Positions 48,534-56,900 of a DNA stretch of 64,000 nt are shown here, in pieces. Positions within the stretch are counted from its first letter, which is position 1. Each line of letters opens with the position of its first letter. A program made the position numbers and the translations under genes. The notes under the pieces were generated by a model that searched no databases, was not told the origin of the DNA, and worked only from the letters and a program-made list of their open reading frames with translations. Source of the stretch: an uncultured Oscillospiraceae bacterium (GTDB lineage Bacteria; Bacillota; Clostridia; Oscillospirales; Oscillospiraceae); NCBI GenBank assembly GCA_947599875.1, contig CANQFV010000005.1:1-64000 (forward strand). Reading direction: 5' to 3'.

Positions 48534-49736
48534 ATGAAAAAATTCGCTGTTACACTGTTGTGCATCCTGATGATCCTTACCTTGTGCGTCCCGGCATTTG
48601 CGGAAGATCAACGCTACAAACCGATAACCGAGATAACAGAGCATGAATTGACCCAATTCGCACTGTCCTTTGCTAAGGTCTATGACAGCAGCCTTGAGCT
48701 GACGGCCGGAAACTTCGTTCCTGTCTATGACGCCGACGACACCCTGATAGGCTTTTCTGTGTCGTATTACATGGATGGGGATCCCTATGGCTATGTCCTG
48801 CTTGACTTCAGGGATGAGGACCCTGTATCAGAATTCAGCTTTGGCGAGGGCGTAGATGGGCCCTATGAGCAGCTCAGCGGCCCGGCCGCACAGATCGATG
48901 CCGCCGAGACCGGGGAAAAGAAGCTTGTTAAATTGTCTGTCCTTGATTACGCTGTACCCTCATATGAGGATGGGCCGGGGGTCTACATCACAAGCACGGG
49001 GGACAACCTGACAGCCGCAGAGCTGAAAAGCGCGGGAGAGTGCGAGACACAAAGCACACAAAGCTCGGTTGATCACGGGGATGTAGTCTACGATTCGTGG
49101 TCATGGCTGATGATAGATGGAGGTGGAGTATACGGCTCGGGTACAAATGTGTATTTGAAGAAGTACAGCCGGGATAAGTCCGTTATTACGGCGAAGGATG
49201 TAGAGGATAATACGGGTACTTACGCATGCGCGGTGGTTGCGCTTACCGGAATTGCCAACCAGGAGAATATCCTGATTGGCAGTGTATACAATACATACTC
49301 GCAGCTTTGGGTCTATACGAATACATATGTAAGGGAAATCAAGAACGGGATTACCTACGGAAGCACAGATGTAGATGATTTTATGACTGGGTTTAAAAGC
49401 TATTGTAAAGCTGTAGGGAAAACATGCAATGCCGAGAGGGTAACAGACCCAGACTTTGAATACTTCAAGCAGCGTATCGATGACAAAACCCATGATTATT
49501 CTATATGTTTGCATTTTAGAGCGAATCAGGAGAAAGAGTATGAAGATGGGTACAGGGAAGAACGCGTAGCGGGTCACGCGGTAAATGTAGTCGGCTACCT
49601 GATTGCAAATTATAATGGATATTACTCGCAATATCTCGCTATTGCGGACGGCTGGTGGTCTACATTGCCGCGGTATATCAGTCTCACGAATATTCAAATG
49701 GTATCCACAATCGGAGACTTTTTTGAAATTAAATAA
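48534..49736 (+). CDS. Secreted papain-fold cysteine peptidase-like protein
   Basis: The product has 400 residues from ATG 48534 after GGGAG. A signal peptide (about 1-22, ending PAFAED) is followed by a prodomain-like region (about 25-170, with FVPVYDADDTLIGFSVSYY and PYGYVLLDFRDED resembling streptopain-type propeptides). The C-terminal part has a Cys in GTYACAVVALTGIAN (near 245), a His in GHAVNVVGY (near 347) and Asp in AIADGWW (near 370), the order of a C39/papain-like site. Substrate is unknown. Codon use is AT-richer than the core genes. Confidence 0.6.
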   Translation: MKKFAVTLLCILMILTLCVPAFAEDQRYKPITEITEHELTQFALSFAKVYDSSLELTAGNFVPVYDADDTLIGFSVSYYMDGDPYGYVLLDFRDEDPVSEFSFGEGVDGPYEQLSGPAAQIDAAETGEKKLVKLSVLDYAVPSYEDGPGVYITSTGDNLTAAELKSAGECETQSTQSSVDHGDVVYDSWSWLMIDGGGVYGSGTNVYLKKYSRDKSVITAKDVEDNTGTYACAVVALTGIANQENILIGSVYNTYSQLWVYTNTYVREIKNGITYGSTDVDDFMTGFKSYCKAVGKTCNAERVTDPDFEYFKQRIDDKTHDYSICLHFRANQEKEYEDGYREERVAGHAVNVVGYLIANYNGYYSQYLAIADGWWSTLPRYISLTNIQMVSTIGDFFEIK

Positions 49737-49751
49737 AGGGAGGTATAGGAC

Positions 49752-50261
49752 ATGAAAAGAAAATGGATGTTGGGTATTGCCGCTGTGGTGCTGGTAGCGG
49801 CGGTGTTTGCCGGGGGCTTCTTCAGCGGGCGCTGGAGCGCGGGGAACCGGGAGGATCAGGAGGAGAACTGGGATAATTTTACCGATGACGACGATTATGA
49901 TTTTATGATGCCGCCTGTGTCTGTCAAGATAATCGGTAAAGTCAGGGAGACGGACGGGACCGGGAGCGGCATCTGTCTCTTGGACGTGACCGCCGTTTAC
50001 TCAAGTGTCGCCGGGGGATATATCGATATCAAAGAGGATTCCGATCTCTCGAAGGCCACAGTTAGGCTTATTGATGGGTCGTCGTGGGACTTTTCGCCGG
50101 GAGAGGCCCTGGCCTTCCGGTATTATTGGTACGAAAAGGGAGTGCCGGAAGTGGGGCAGATGGTGTCCTTGACGTATAATGAAGTCTGGCCGGACGGGCC
50201 GATGCTTATCGGGCAGGGGGAGATGCGCTCCGCGACGGAGGAGGAGCTGGGAAACTCCTGA
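49752..50261 (+). CDS. Hypothetical membrane-anchored protein, duplicate 2
   Basis: The product has 169 residues, differing from its copy at 47741-48250 mainly in the acidic linker and a few codons. From about 50041 to 50266 the DNA matches the first copy almost base for base, including the stop codon and GGGGCCA flank. The ATG follows GGGAGG. Confidence 0.78.
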   Translation: MKRKWMLGIAAVVLVAAVFAGGFFSGRWSAGNREDQEENWDNFTDDDDYDFMMPPVSVKIIGKVRETDGTGSGICLLDVTAVYSSVAGGYIDIKEDSDLSKATVRLIDGSSWDFSPGEALAFRYYWYEKGVPEVGQMVSLTYNEVWPDGPMLIGQGEMRSATEEELGNS

Positions 50262-50322
50262 GGGGCCATTAGATATTATATTTATATAGACTGACCCGTC
50301 GCGACAGGAAAGGAGCGGAACG

Positions 50323-50865
50323 ATGAAGAAACGCAAAAAAGCGATCCTATGGGGCGTTGGCATTTTTGCGGCGCTGGTGCTGGTGACATCTCCGCTTTGG
50401 CTTTTCCCGCTGGGGACGCTCGTCACGCGGTACCCCGGCGGGTACGCCGCGTCGGTGGAGAGCTACGAGGAGATCGCCCAACAGGCCGGCAAACGGGACA
50501 TCTTTATCCCGAACCTCACGGACTTGAGCAAGCTCACGGATGAAGAGACCCACACAGGGTATCGGATGGCGATGGATTCTCCATATTTCTGGGCGAAGCC
50601 GGATCACGGTGAGGTCTACATCGATCTGGGAGACCCCAGGGAACCGGCACAGGTATTTTTCAACCGGTGCAGCCAGGAGCCTGCCGGCGGCGGGGAACCC
50701 CGGGAATACAGGGGCGTGACCTGGGAGGCTTACCCTTATGAGAACCACATCAAGCTTGGCGGCGTCTGCTATTGCCTGAGGAGCGGCACGGGGAAGGTGG
50801 ATGCGGACTTCATGGACGCGCTGACGGAGCTGATCATCGACCAGTACCTGGCAAGGGAGCTGTAG
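50323..50865 (+). CDS. Hypothetical membrane-anchored protein
   Basis: The product has 180 residues. A Lys/Arg-rich start (MKKRKKAILWGVGIF) and one helix (about 8-30) precede an exported domain with YEEIAQQAGKRDIFIPNLTDL and GGVCYCLRSGTGKVDADF. I recognise no family; the second half resembles small extracytoplasmic domains found beside anti-sigma or XRE genes. AAGGAGCGG precedes the ATG. Confidence 0.7.
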   Translation: MKKRKKAILWGVGIFAALVLVTSPLWLFPLGTLVTRYPGGYAASVESYEEIAQQAGKRDIFIPNLTDLSKLTDEETHTGYRMAMDSPYFWAKPDHGEVYIDLGDPREPAQVFFNRCSQEPAGGGEPREYRGVTWEAYPYENHIKLGGVCYCLRSGTGKVDADFMDALTELIIDQYLAREL

Positions 50866-50933
50866 ACGCCGGGGCGGGCGGCGGCCCGCCCTGTTTCCGG
50901 ACGAAAAAACCATTAGAAACGGGAGGGAACAAA

Positions 50934-51446
50934 ATGAAGTTTTTGAAGAAACACCGGAAGCTGATCATCGTTCTGGTCATCCTTGTCGTGGCGGTGGTCT
51001 TGCTGGATCTGATGCCCATCAAGACAGACGAGATGATCGACGGCTGGGCGGTGGACGAAAACGGTGAGATCTACCGGGAGGTGACGATCCACTTCAAGAG
51101 TTCCGTGCGGCACGGTATTCTCCGCAAGAAAACGCTGGATATGAGCATCGAATTTCCGGCGGACGGGTATCAGCCCCTGAAGAACATAAGCATATATGGG
51201 CAGTACCTGCGGGACAATGACGACTTCAATCACATCAAGTATTTCTCCGCCGTGGATCAGGAGACGGGTGAGGTGGTGACCGGGTATGTGGCCGCGGTAC
51301 TTGACGATTGGGGGCGCTCCGCCGCAGTCCTGATCACCTGTCCCGGGAACGGGCATTATAAGTACATCGTGGGCGGATTGGCCTTTACGCCGAGGGAAGC
51401 GTTCCGCCACTTTGCGACCCTTGCCCCCGAATCCTTGCAGCAGTAA
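50934..51446 (+). CDS. Hypothetical membrane-anchored protein
   Basis: The product has 170 residues from ATG 50934 after GGGAGG. One helix (about 8-27, KLIIVLVILVVAVVLLDLM) precedes an exported beta-rich domain (VTIHFKSSVRHGILRKKTLD, YKYIVGGLAFTPREAF). It is the last gene of the accessory stretch and is followed by two hairpins. No family is recognised. Confidence 0.7.
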   Translation: MKFLKKHRKLIIVLVILVVAVVLLDLMPIKTDEMIDGWAVDENGEIYREVTIHFKSSVRHGILRKKTLDMSIEFPADGYQPLKNISIYGQYLRDNDDFNHIKYFSAVDQETGEVVTGYVAAVLDDWGRSAAVLITCPGNGHYKYIVGGLAFTPREAFRHFATLAPESLQQ

Positions 51447-51466
51447 AACCGGCCCGCCCGGATATT

Positions 51467-51500
51467 CGGAAAAGCCTGCGCTCCCAGGGGCGCTTTTCCG
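51467..51500 (+). terminator. Hairpin after the accessory genes
   Basis: CGGAAAAGC (51467-51475) with GCTTTTCCG (51492-51500). A second hairpin, ATAAGACCG 51512-51520 with CGGTCTTAT 51542-51550 followed by TTAT, lies just behind it. Confidence 0.6.
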
Positions 51501-51564
51501 GAGGAGAGAACATAAGACCGACGCTGCCCAGAAGGTGGCGCCGGTCTTATTTATGGATATGAAT

Positions 51565-51635
51565 AATTTGCACGAACATATTGGCCAAATTGCAAATCCG
51601 CTATGGTTAACCCTCCAAAAAGACGAAATTTGCAA
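51565..51635. promoter_or_regulatory. Three TTGCAAA-like sites upstream of glnA
   Basis: AATTTGCA (51565-51572), AAATTGCAAAT (51587-51597) and AAATTTGCAA (51626-51635), the last 9 bp before the -35 box of glnA promoter 1. They could be half-sites for one regulator. Confidence 0.4.
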
Positions 51636-51644
51636 GTTTGAAGG

Positions 51645-51673
51645 TTGACATCAGGCATTTACAGTCATATAAT
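51645..51673 (+). promoter_or_regulatory. glnA promoter 1
   Basis: TTGACA (51645-51650), 17-bp spacer, TATAAT (51668-51673): a consensus SigA promoter. Confidence 0.88.
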
Positions 51674-51682
51674 ACAGCGTGT

Positions 51683-51725
51683 AAGGGCGATGGTGCTTTT
51701 CCGGGAGGAAGCCATTGCCCTTTTT
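51683..51725 (+). terminator. Terminator-like hairpin between the two glnA promoters
   Basis: AAGGGCGATGG (51683-51693) pairs with CCATTGCCCTT (51712-51722) and is followed by TTTTT. It begins within a few bases of the promoter-1 start, so it could end promoter-1 transcripts after about 45 nt. Part of its right arm is the -35 box of promoter 2. Confidence 0.7.
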
Positions 51726-51743
51726 GTGAATGTATGCTATAAT
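51715..51743 (+). promoter_or_regulatory. glnA promoter 2
   Basis: TTGCCC (51715-51720), 17-bp spacer, TATAAT (51738-51743). Confidence 0.75.
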
Positions 51744-51776
51744 CCCATCAATATATTATCCGAAAGGAGCTTTCCC

Positions 51777-53108
51777 ATGAGTAAATACACCAAGGAAGAT
51801 ATTATCCGTTTAGTTGAAGAGCAGGATGTGGAGTTCATCCGGATGCAGTTCACCGACATTTTCGGCCAGCTGAAGAACGTGGCCATCACCAAGAGCCAGA
51901 TCGAGAAGGCCGTCAACAATCAGATAATGATCGACGGAAGCTCCATCGAGGGCTTTGTGCGCATCCACGAGTCCGACCAGTATCTGTATCCCGATCTGGA
52001 CAGCTTCACCGTCCTGCCCTGGCGGCCCCAGTACGGCAAGGTGGCGCGGCTGATCTGCGACGTGTACAACCCGGACGGGACCCCCTTTGTGGGCGACCCC
52101 CGCGGGGTGCTGAAGAAGACCCTCAAGCGCGCCGCCGATATGGGCTACAGCTTCAACGTGGGCCCGGAGTGCGAGTTCTTCCTCTTTGAGACGGACGACG
52201 AGGGACGCCCCACCACCAAGACGGGGGACGAGGCCGGTTACTTCGACTTAGGGCCTCTTGACCACGGGGAGGGGACCCGCCGGGAGATCTGCCTGAACCT
52301 GGAGGCGATGGGCTTTGAGATCGAGGCCAGCCATCACGAGGTGGCCGCCGGTCAGCACGAGATCGACTTTAAGTATGACGAGGCCCTGCGCGCCGCCGAC
52401 AAGATCATGACCTTCAAGCTGGCGGTGAAGACCGTGGCCCAGAAGAACGGCCTCCACGCCACGTTTATGCCCAAGCCCGTGTTCGGCATCAACGGCTCCG
52501 GTATGCACACCAACATGTCCCTGTTCAAGGACGGGAAGAACGTGTTCTACGATCCCAACGACGCCCGGGGCCTGTCCAAGGAGGCGTACAGCTTCATCGC
52601 CGGACTTTTGGCCCATGTGCGGGGCATGGCCGCCATCACCAACCCCCTGGTCAACTCCTACAAGCGCCTGGTGCCCGGATATGAGGCCCCCTGCTATCTG
52701 GCCTGGTCGGCGTCCAACCGCTCGGCCCTGATCCGCATCCCCGCCGCCCGCGGCCAGAGTACCCGCGTGGAGCTGAGATGCCCCGATCCCTCCTGCAACC
52801 CCTATCTGGAGCTGGCCTGCTGCCTGGCCGCCGGCCTTGACGGCATCGAGAAGGGCCTGACGCCCCCGGCGGAGATCACCGAGAACATCTTCGCGATGGA
52901 TCGGAAGACCCGTCACGCCCACGGCATCCACAGCCTCCCCGGCAACCTGAGCGAGGCCATTGACGAGCTGGAGAAGGATGAGCTGATCTGCCAGACTCTG
53001 GGCGAGCATGTGGTGGAGCAGTACACCCAGGGCAAGAAGAAGGAGTGGGACGCCTACCGCACCTATGTGTCCGACTGGGAGATCCAGAAGTACATCGTCA
53101 CATACTAA
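51777..53108 (+). CDS. glnA: Glutamine synthetase, type I
   Basis: The product has 443 residues, the length of the Gram-positive GSI-alpha form. Signatures: [13 protein letters not shown], the ATP-binding [34 protein letters not shown], and [14 protein letters not shown]. The region equivalent to the adenylylated Tyr of enteric enzymes (NLYDLP) reads GIHSLPG, so adenylylation control is absent. It condenses glutamate and ammonia. AAAGGAG precedes the ATG. It heads the nitrogen cluster with tandem promoters and a terminator-like hairpin between them. Confidence 0.97.
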   Translation: MSKYTKEDIIRLVEEQDVEFIRMQFTDIFGQLKNVAITKSQIEKAVNNQIMIDGSSIEGFVRIHESDQYLYPDLDSFTVLPWRPQYGKVARLICDVYNPDGTPFVGDPRGVLKKTLKRAADMGYSFNVGPECEFFLFETDDEGRPTTKTGDEAGYFDLGPLDHGEGTRREICLNLEAMGFEIEASHHEVAAGQHEIDFKYDEALRAADKIMTFKLAVKTVAQKNGLHATFMPKPVFGINGSGMHTNMSLFKDGKNVFYDPNDARGLSKEAYSFIAGLLAHVRGMAAITNPLVNSYKRLVPGYEAPCYLAWSASNRSALIRIPAARGQSTRVELRCPDPSCNPYLELACCLAAGLDGIEKGLTPPAEITENIFAMDRKTRHAHGIHSLPGNLSEAIDELEKDELICQTLGEHVVEQYTQGKKKEWDAYRTYVSDWEIQKYIVTY

Positions 53109-53112
53109 AACC

Positions 53113-53278
53113 GGCTTTGAAGCCCGTTGGGCTTCAAATGCCAAAGGGAGCGTGCGGTAAAGTTTTCTGATTTTTGCGAAATTCAGAAAACTTTACCTGC
53201 TGTCACACCGCACGCCGCGCTGCGGCACACTTGCGTGACATAAGGGAATTTTTTCGACGTACATGCCGCCGAAAAAAT
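53113..53278 (+). repeat. R1 element, copy G
   Basis: Hairpin 1: GGCTTTGAAGCCC to GGGCTTCAAATGCC (53113-53142). Hairpin 2: 18-nt arms 53157-53174 with 53179-53196, one mismatch, TGCG loop. Hairpin 3: TGTCAC 53201-53206 with GTGACA 53235-53240; inner GCCGC 53214-53218 with GCGGC 53222-53226. Hairpin 4: T6CGACG with CGCCGA6, 53249-53277. It lies between the glnA stop codon and a strong terminator. No flanking direct repeat was found. Confidence 0.88.
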
Positions 53279-53296
53279 GAATGAAAAATGCTTTTG

Positions 53297-53324
53297 GGGC
53301 GGGCGTCACGCCCGCCCTTATTTT
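53297..53324 (+). terminator. glnA terminator
   Basis: GGGCGGGC (53297-53304) with GCCCGCCC (53310-53317), then TTATTTT. R1 copy G should therefore lie in the transcribed glnA 3' UTR. Confidence 0.82.
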
Positions 53325-53338
53325 GGGGGTGAAAACCC

Positions 53339-53869
53339 ATGATACGAACAGTCGTCGCCTTTGAGAAGGACGAATCCCGGGACAAGATCGCCGATATGCT
53401 GGAGAGATCCGGCATCACGGTGCGGTTCCGGTGCCGCTCCGGGGCGGAGGTTCTCAGGGCGGTGAAAACAATGGGGTCGGGCGTGGTCATCTGCGGGCAC
53501 AAGCTCACGGATATGCCCACGGAGCATCTGGCCCACGACCTGCGGGGACAGGCCAAGTTCCTGATCCTGGCCAAGCAGTCCCAGCTGGAGCTTTTAGACG
53601 ACCCGGATGTCTTCAAGCTCCCAATCCCCATCTCCGCGGCGGAGCTGAGGGGGAGCGTGAACATCCTTTTGCAGCTGGATGAGATCTCCGCCAGGAGCCA
53701 GATCCCCCAGAGATCCCAGGAGGAGCGCCATGTCATCCAGAAGGCCAAGGAGCTGCTGATGGAGACCCGGGGCCTCACTGAGGACCAGGCCCACCGCTAT
53801 CTGCAAAAGCGCAGTATGGAGACGGGAACAAAGCTGGCCGACACGGCCAGGATGATACTTGAGATTTAG
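53339..53869 (+). CDS. ANTAR-domain antiterminator with receiver-like N terminus
   Basis: The product has 176 residues. The N-terminal half resembles a response-regulator receiver (IRTVVAFEKDESRDKIADML) but lacks a clear phospho-acceptor Asp at the expected strand end (VVICGHKL), so it may be unphosphorylated. The C terminus is an ANTAR domain (about 120-176: VIQKAKELLMETRGLTEDQAHRYLQKRSM), which binds paired hexaloop hairpins in nascent RNA to stop termination. Clostridial ANTAR proteins often sit in glnA/gltB/amt clusters and control them. Confidence 0.88.
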   Translation: MIRTVVAFEKDESRDKIADMLERSGITVRFRCRSGAEVLRAVKTMGSGVVICGHKLTDMPTEHLAHDLRGQAKFLILAKQSQLELLDDPDVFKLPIPISAAELRGSVNILLQLDEISARSQIPQRSQEERHVIQKAKELLMETRGLTEDQAHRYLQKRSMETGTKLADTARMILEI

Positions 53870-53933
53870 CTCCCCCGGCTTTTTCCCAGGGCAGGGGAGA
53901 CGGGAACATATAACGACACGAGGACGTGTTAGG

Positions 53934-56900
53934 ATGTCAGAACAACTTACAAACAGCAATCGGGGTCTCTACGACCCCAGATTTGAGCATGACGCCTGCG
54001 GCATCGGCGCCGTGGTGAGCCTCAAGGGCGTAAAGACCCACAAGACGGTGGACGACGCCCTGAAGATCGTGGAGAGGCTGGAACACCGGGCCGGGAAGGA
54101 CGCCGCGGGGGAGACGGGAGACGGCGTGGGCATCCTGCTCCAGATCTCCCACAGCTTCTTCAAAAAGGCCGCCGCCAAGCTGGGGATCCAGCTTGACGGG
54201 GAGCGGGACTACGGCCTGGGGATGTTCTTCTTCCCCCAGGACATTGTGGCCCGCGCCCAGGCCAAGCGGATGCTGGAGATCATCGCGGCCAAGGACGGCC
54301 TGGAGTTTTTGGGCTGGCGCGACGTGCCGGTGGATCCCTCCATCCTGGGGCAGAAGGCCCTGGACTGTATGCCCTTTATCGCCCAGTGCTTTATCCGGCG
54401 TCCCGCCAACGTGGAGAGGGGCCTGCCCTTTGACCGGCTTCTCTATGTGGTGCGCCGGGAGTTTGAGCAGTCCAACGACAACACCTATGTGCTGAGCCTC
54501 TCCAGCCGCACGGTGGTGTACAAGGGGATGTTCCTTGTGCATCAGCTGCGCAGGTTCTACAAGGATCTGCAAAGCCCGGAGTACAAGTCCGCCATCGCCC
54601 TGGTACACTCCCGCTTCTCCACCAACACCAATCCCAGCTGGGAGCGGGCGCACCCCAACCGGCTCATCCTCCACAACGGGGAGATCAACACCATCCGGGG
54701 CAACATCGACAGGATGGTGGCCCGGGAGGAGACGATGCGCTCTGATATCCTGGAGCCGTATATGGACCGGATCCTGCCGGTGGTGAATCCCTCGGGGTCC
54801 GACTCGGCCATGCTGGACAACACCGTGGAATTCTTGATGATGAGCGGCATGGAGCTGCCGATGGCCGTGATGATCCTTCTGCCCGAGCCGTGGCAGCACG
54901 CAGAGTATGCGGACACCGAAAAGCGGGACATGTACCACTACTACGCCACCATGATGGAGCCCTGGGACGGCCCGGCGGCGGTGCTGTTTTCCGACGGCGA
55001 CCGGGTGGGAGCCGTGCTGGACCGCAACGGCCTGCGCCCCGCCCGCTACTATGTGACGGACGACGGGTATCTGGTCCTGTCCTCCGAGGTGGGCGTTCTG
55101 GATGTGGACGAGAGCCACATCACCCAGAAGGGCCGCCTCCAGCCGGGGCGGATGCTCCTGGCCGACACGGTGGAGAAGCGCATTATCACCGATGAGGAGC
55201 TGAAGGCCCGCTACGCCTCCGGCCAGCCCTACGGGGAGTGGCTGGACGCAAACTTGGTGCGCCTGCGGGAGCTGCCCATCCCCAATAAGAGGGTGCCGAT
55301 CCACTCCCAGGAGACCCGGGATAAGCTGTACAAGGCCTTCGGCTACACCTATGAGGATGTGCGAACCGTCATCTTACATATGGCCCGCACGGGGGCGGAG
55401 CAGACGGCCTCTATGGGGACGGATATCCCCCTGGCGGTTCTCAGCGAGAAGCACCAGCCCCTTTTCAGCTACTTCAAGCAGCTGTTTGCCCAGGTGACAA
55501 ATCCGCCCATCGACGCCATCCGGGAGGAGATCGTCACGGACACCACCGTCTATGTGGGGTCCGACGGCAACCTCTTACAGGACAGCCCGGAGAACTGCCG
55601 GGTGCTGGAGATCCACAACCCCATCCTCTCCGGCGTGGATATGCTGAAGATCCGGAGCATGAACAAGCCGGGCTTCAAGGTGGAGACCGTCTCCATCCTC
55701 TACTATAAAAATACGCCCCTGGAGCGGGCCATTGACCGGATGTTCATCGCCTGCGACAGGGCCTACCGGGGCGGGGCCAACATCATCATCCTCTCCGACC
55801 GCGGTGTGGATGAAAACCATGTGGCTATCCCGTCGCTTTTGGCTGTCTCCGCTATGGAGCAGTATTTGATCCGCACGAAAAAACGCACGGCTGTGTCCGT
55901 GATCCTGGAGGCCGGGGAGCCTCGGGACGTTCACCACTTTGCCACCCTCCTGGGGTACGGCGCCCGGGCGGTCTACCCGTACCTGGCCCACGAGTGCATC
56001 GCGGAGCTGATCGAGAAGTCCATGCTGGACAAAGACTTCTACGCCGCTGTGGACGACTACAACGCCGCGGTACTCCACGGGATCGTGAAGATCGCCTCCA
56101 AAATGGGCATCTCCACCATCCAGTCCTACCAGTCCGCCCAGATCTTTGAGGCCGTGGGCATCCGGCAGGACGTGATCGACAAGTATTTTACCAACACCGT
56201 CTCCCGGGTGGGCGGCATCGGCCTTGCGGAGATCGGCGAGGGCGTGGAATACCGCCACTCCCAGGCCTTTGACCCCCTGGGACTTGGGGTGGATCCCACG
56301 CTGGATTCCACCGGCACCCACTCTCTGCGCTCCGGGGAGGACAAGGAGGATCACATGTACGATCCCCTCACCATCCTCACCCTGCAAAGGGCCACGAGGG
56401 AGGGGAGCTACGAGCTGTTCAAGGAGTATTCCGCCCGGGTGGACGCCGACGACGTCCCCCACACCCTGCGGGGACTTCTGCGCTTCAATTACCCGGAGAA
56501 GGGCATCGACATAAGCCAGGTGGAGAGCGAGGAGGAGATCGTCAAGCGCTTCAAGACCGGTGCCATGTCCTACGGCTCCATCTCCCAGGAGGCCCACGAG
56601 TGCCTGGCCGTCGCCATGAACACCCTGGGCGGCAAGTCCAACTCCGGGGAGGGCGGGGAGCTGCCGGAGCGGCTGGGCACCGTGAGGGGCTCCGCCATCA
56701 AGCAGGTGGCCTCCGGGCGCTTCGGCGTCACCAGCGAGTACCTTGTCTCCGCCCAGGAGATCCAGATCAAGATGGCCCAGGGCGCCAAGCCCGGCGAGGG
56801 CGGGCACCTGCCGGGGAAGAAGGTATATCCCTGGATCGCCAAGACCCGCTACTCCACCCCGGGCGTGGCCCTGATCTCCCCGCCGCCCCACCACGACATC

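Noticed and set aside
51683..51725. A glutamine riboswitch or ANTAR dual-hexaloop site in the glnA leader
   Set aside because: The leader after promoter 1 is too short for either, and no pair of hexaloop stems with A at position 1 and G at position 4 could be drawn.
53113..53324. A target-site duplication around R1 copy G
   Set aside because: Unlike copies E and F, no repeat longer than a few bases occurs on both sides, so an insertion event cannot be shown for this copy.
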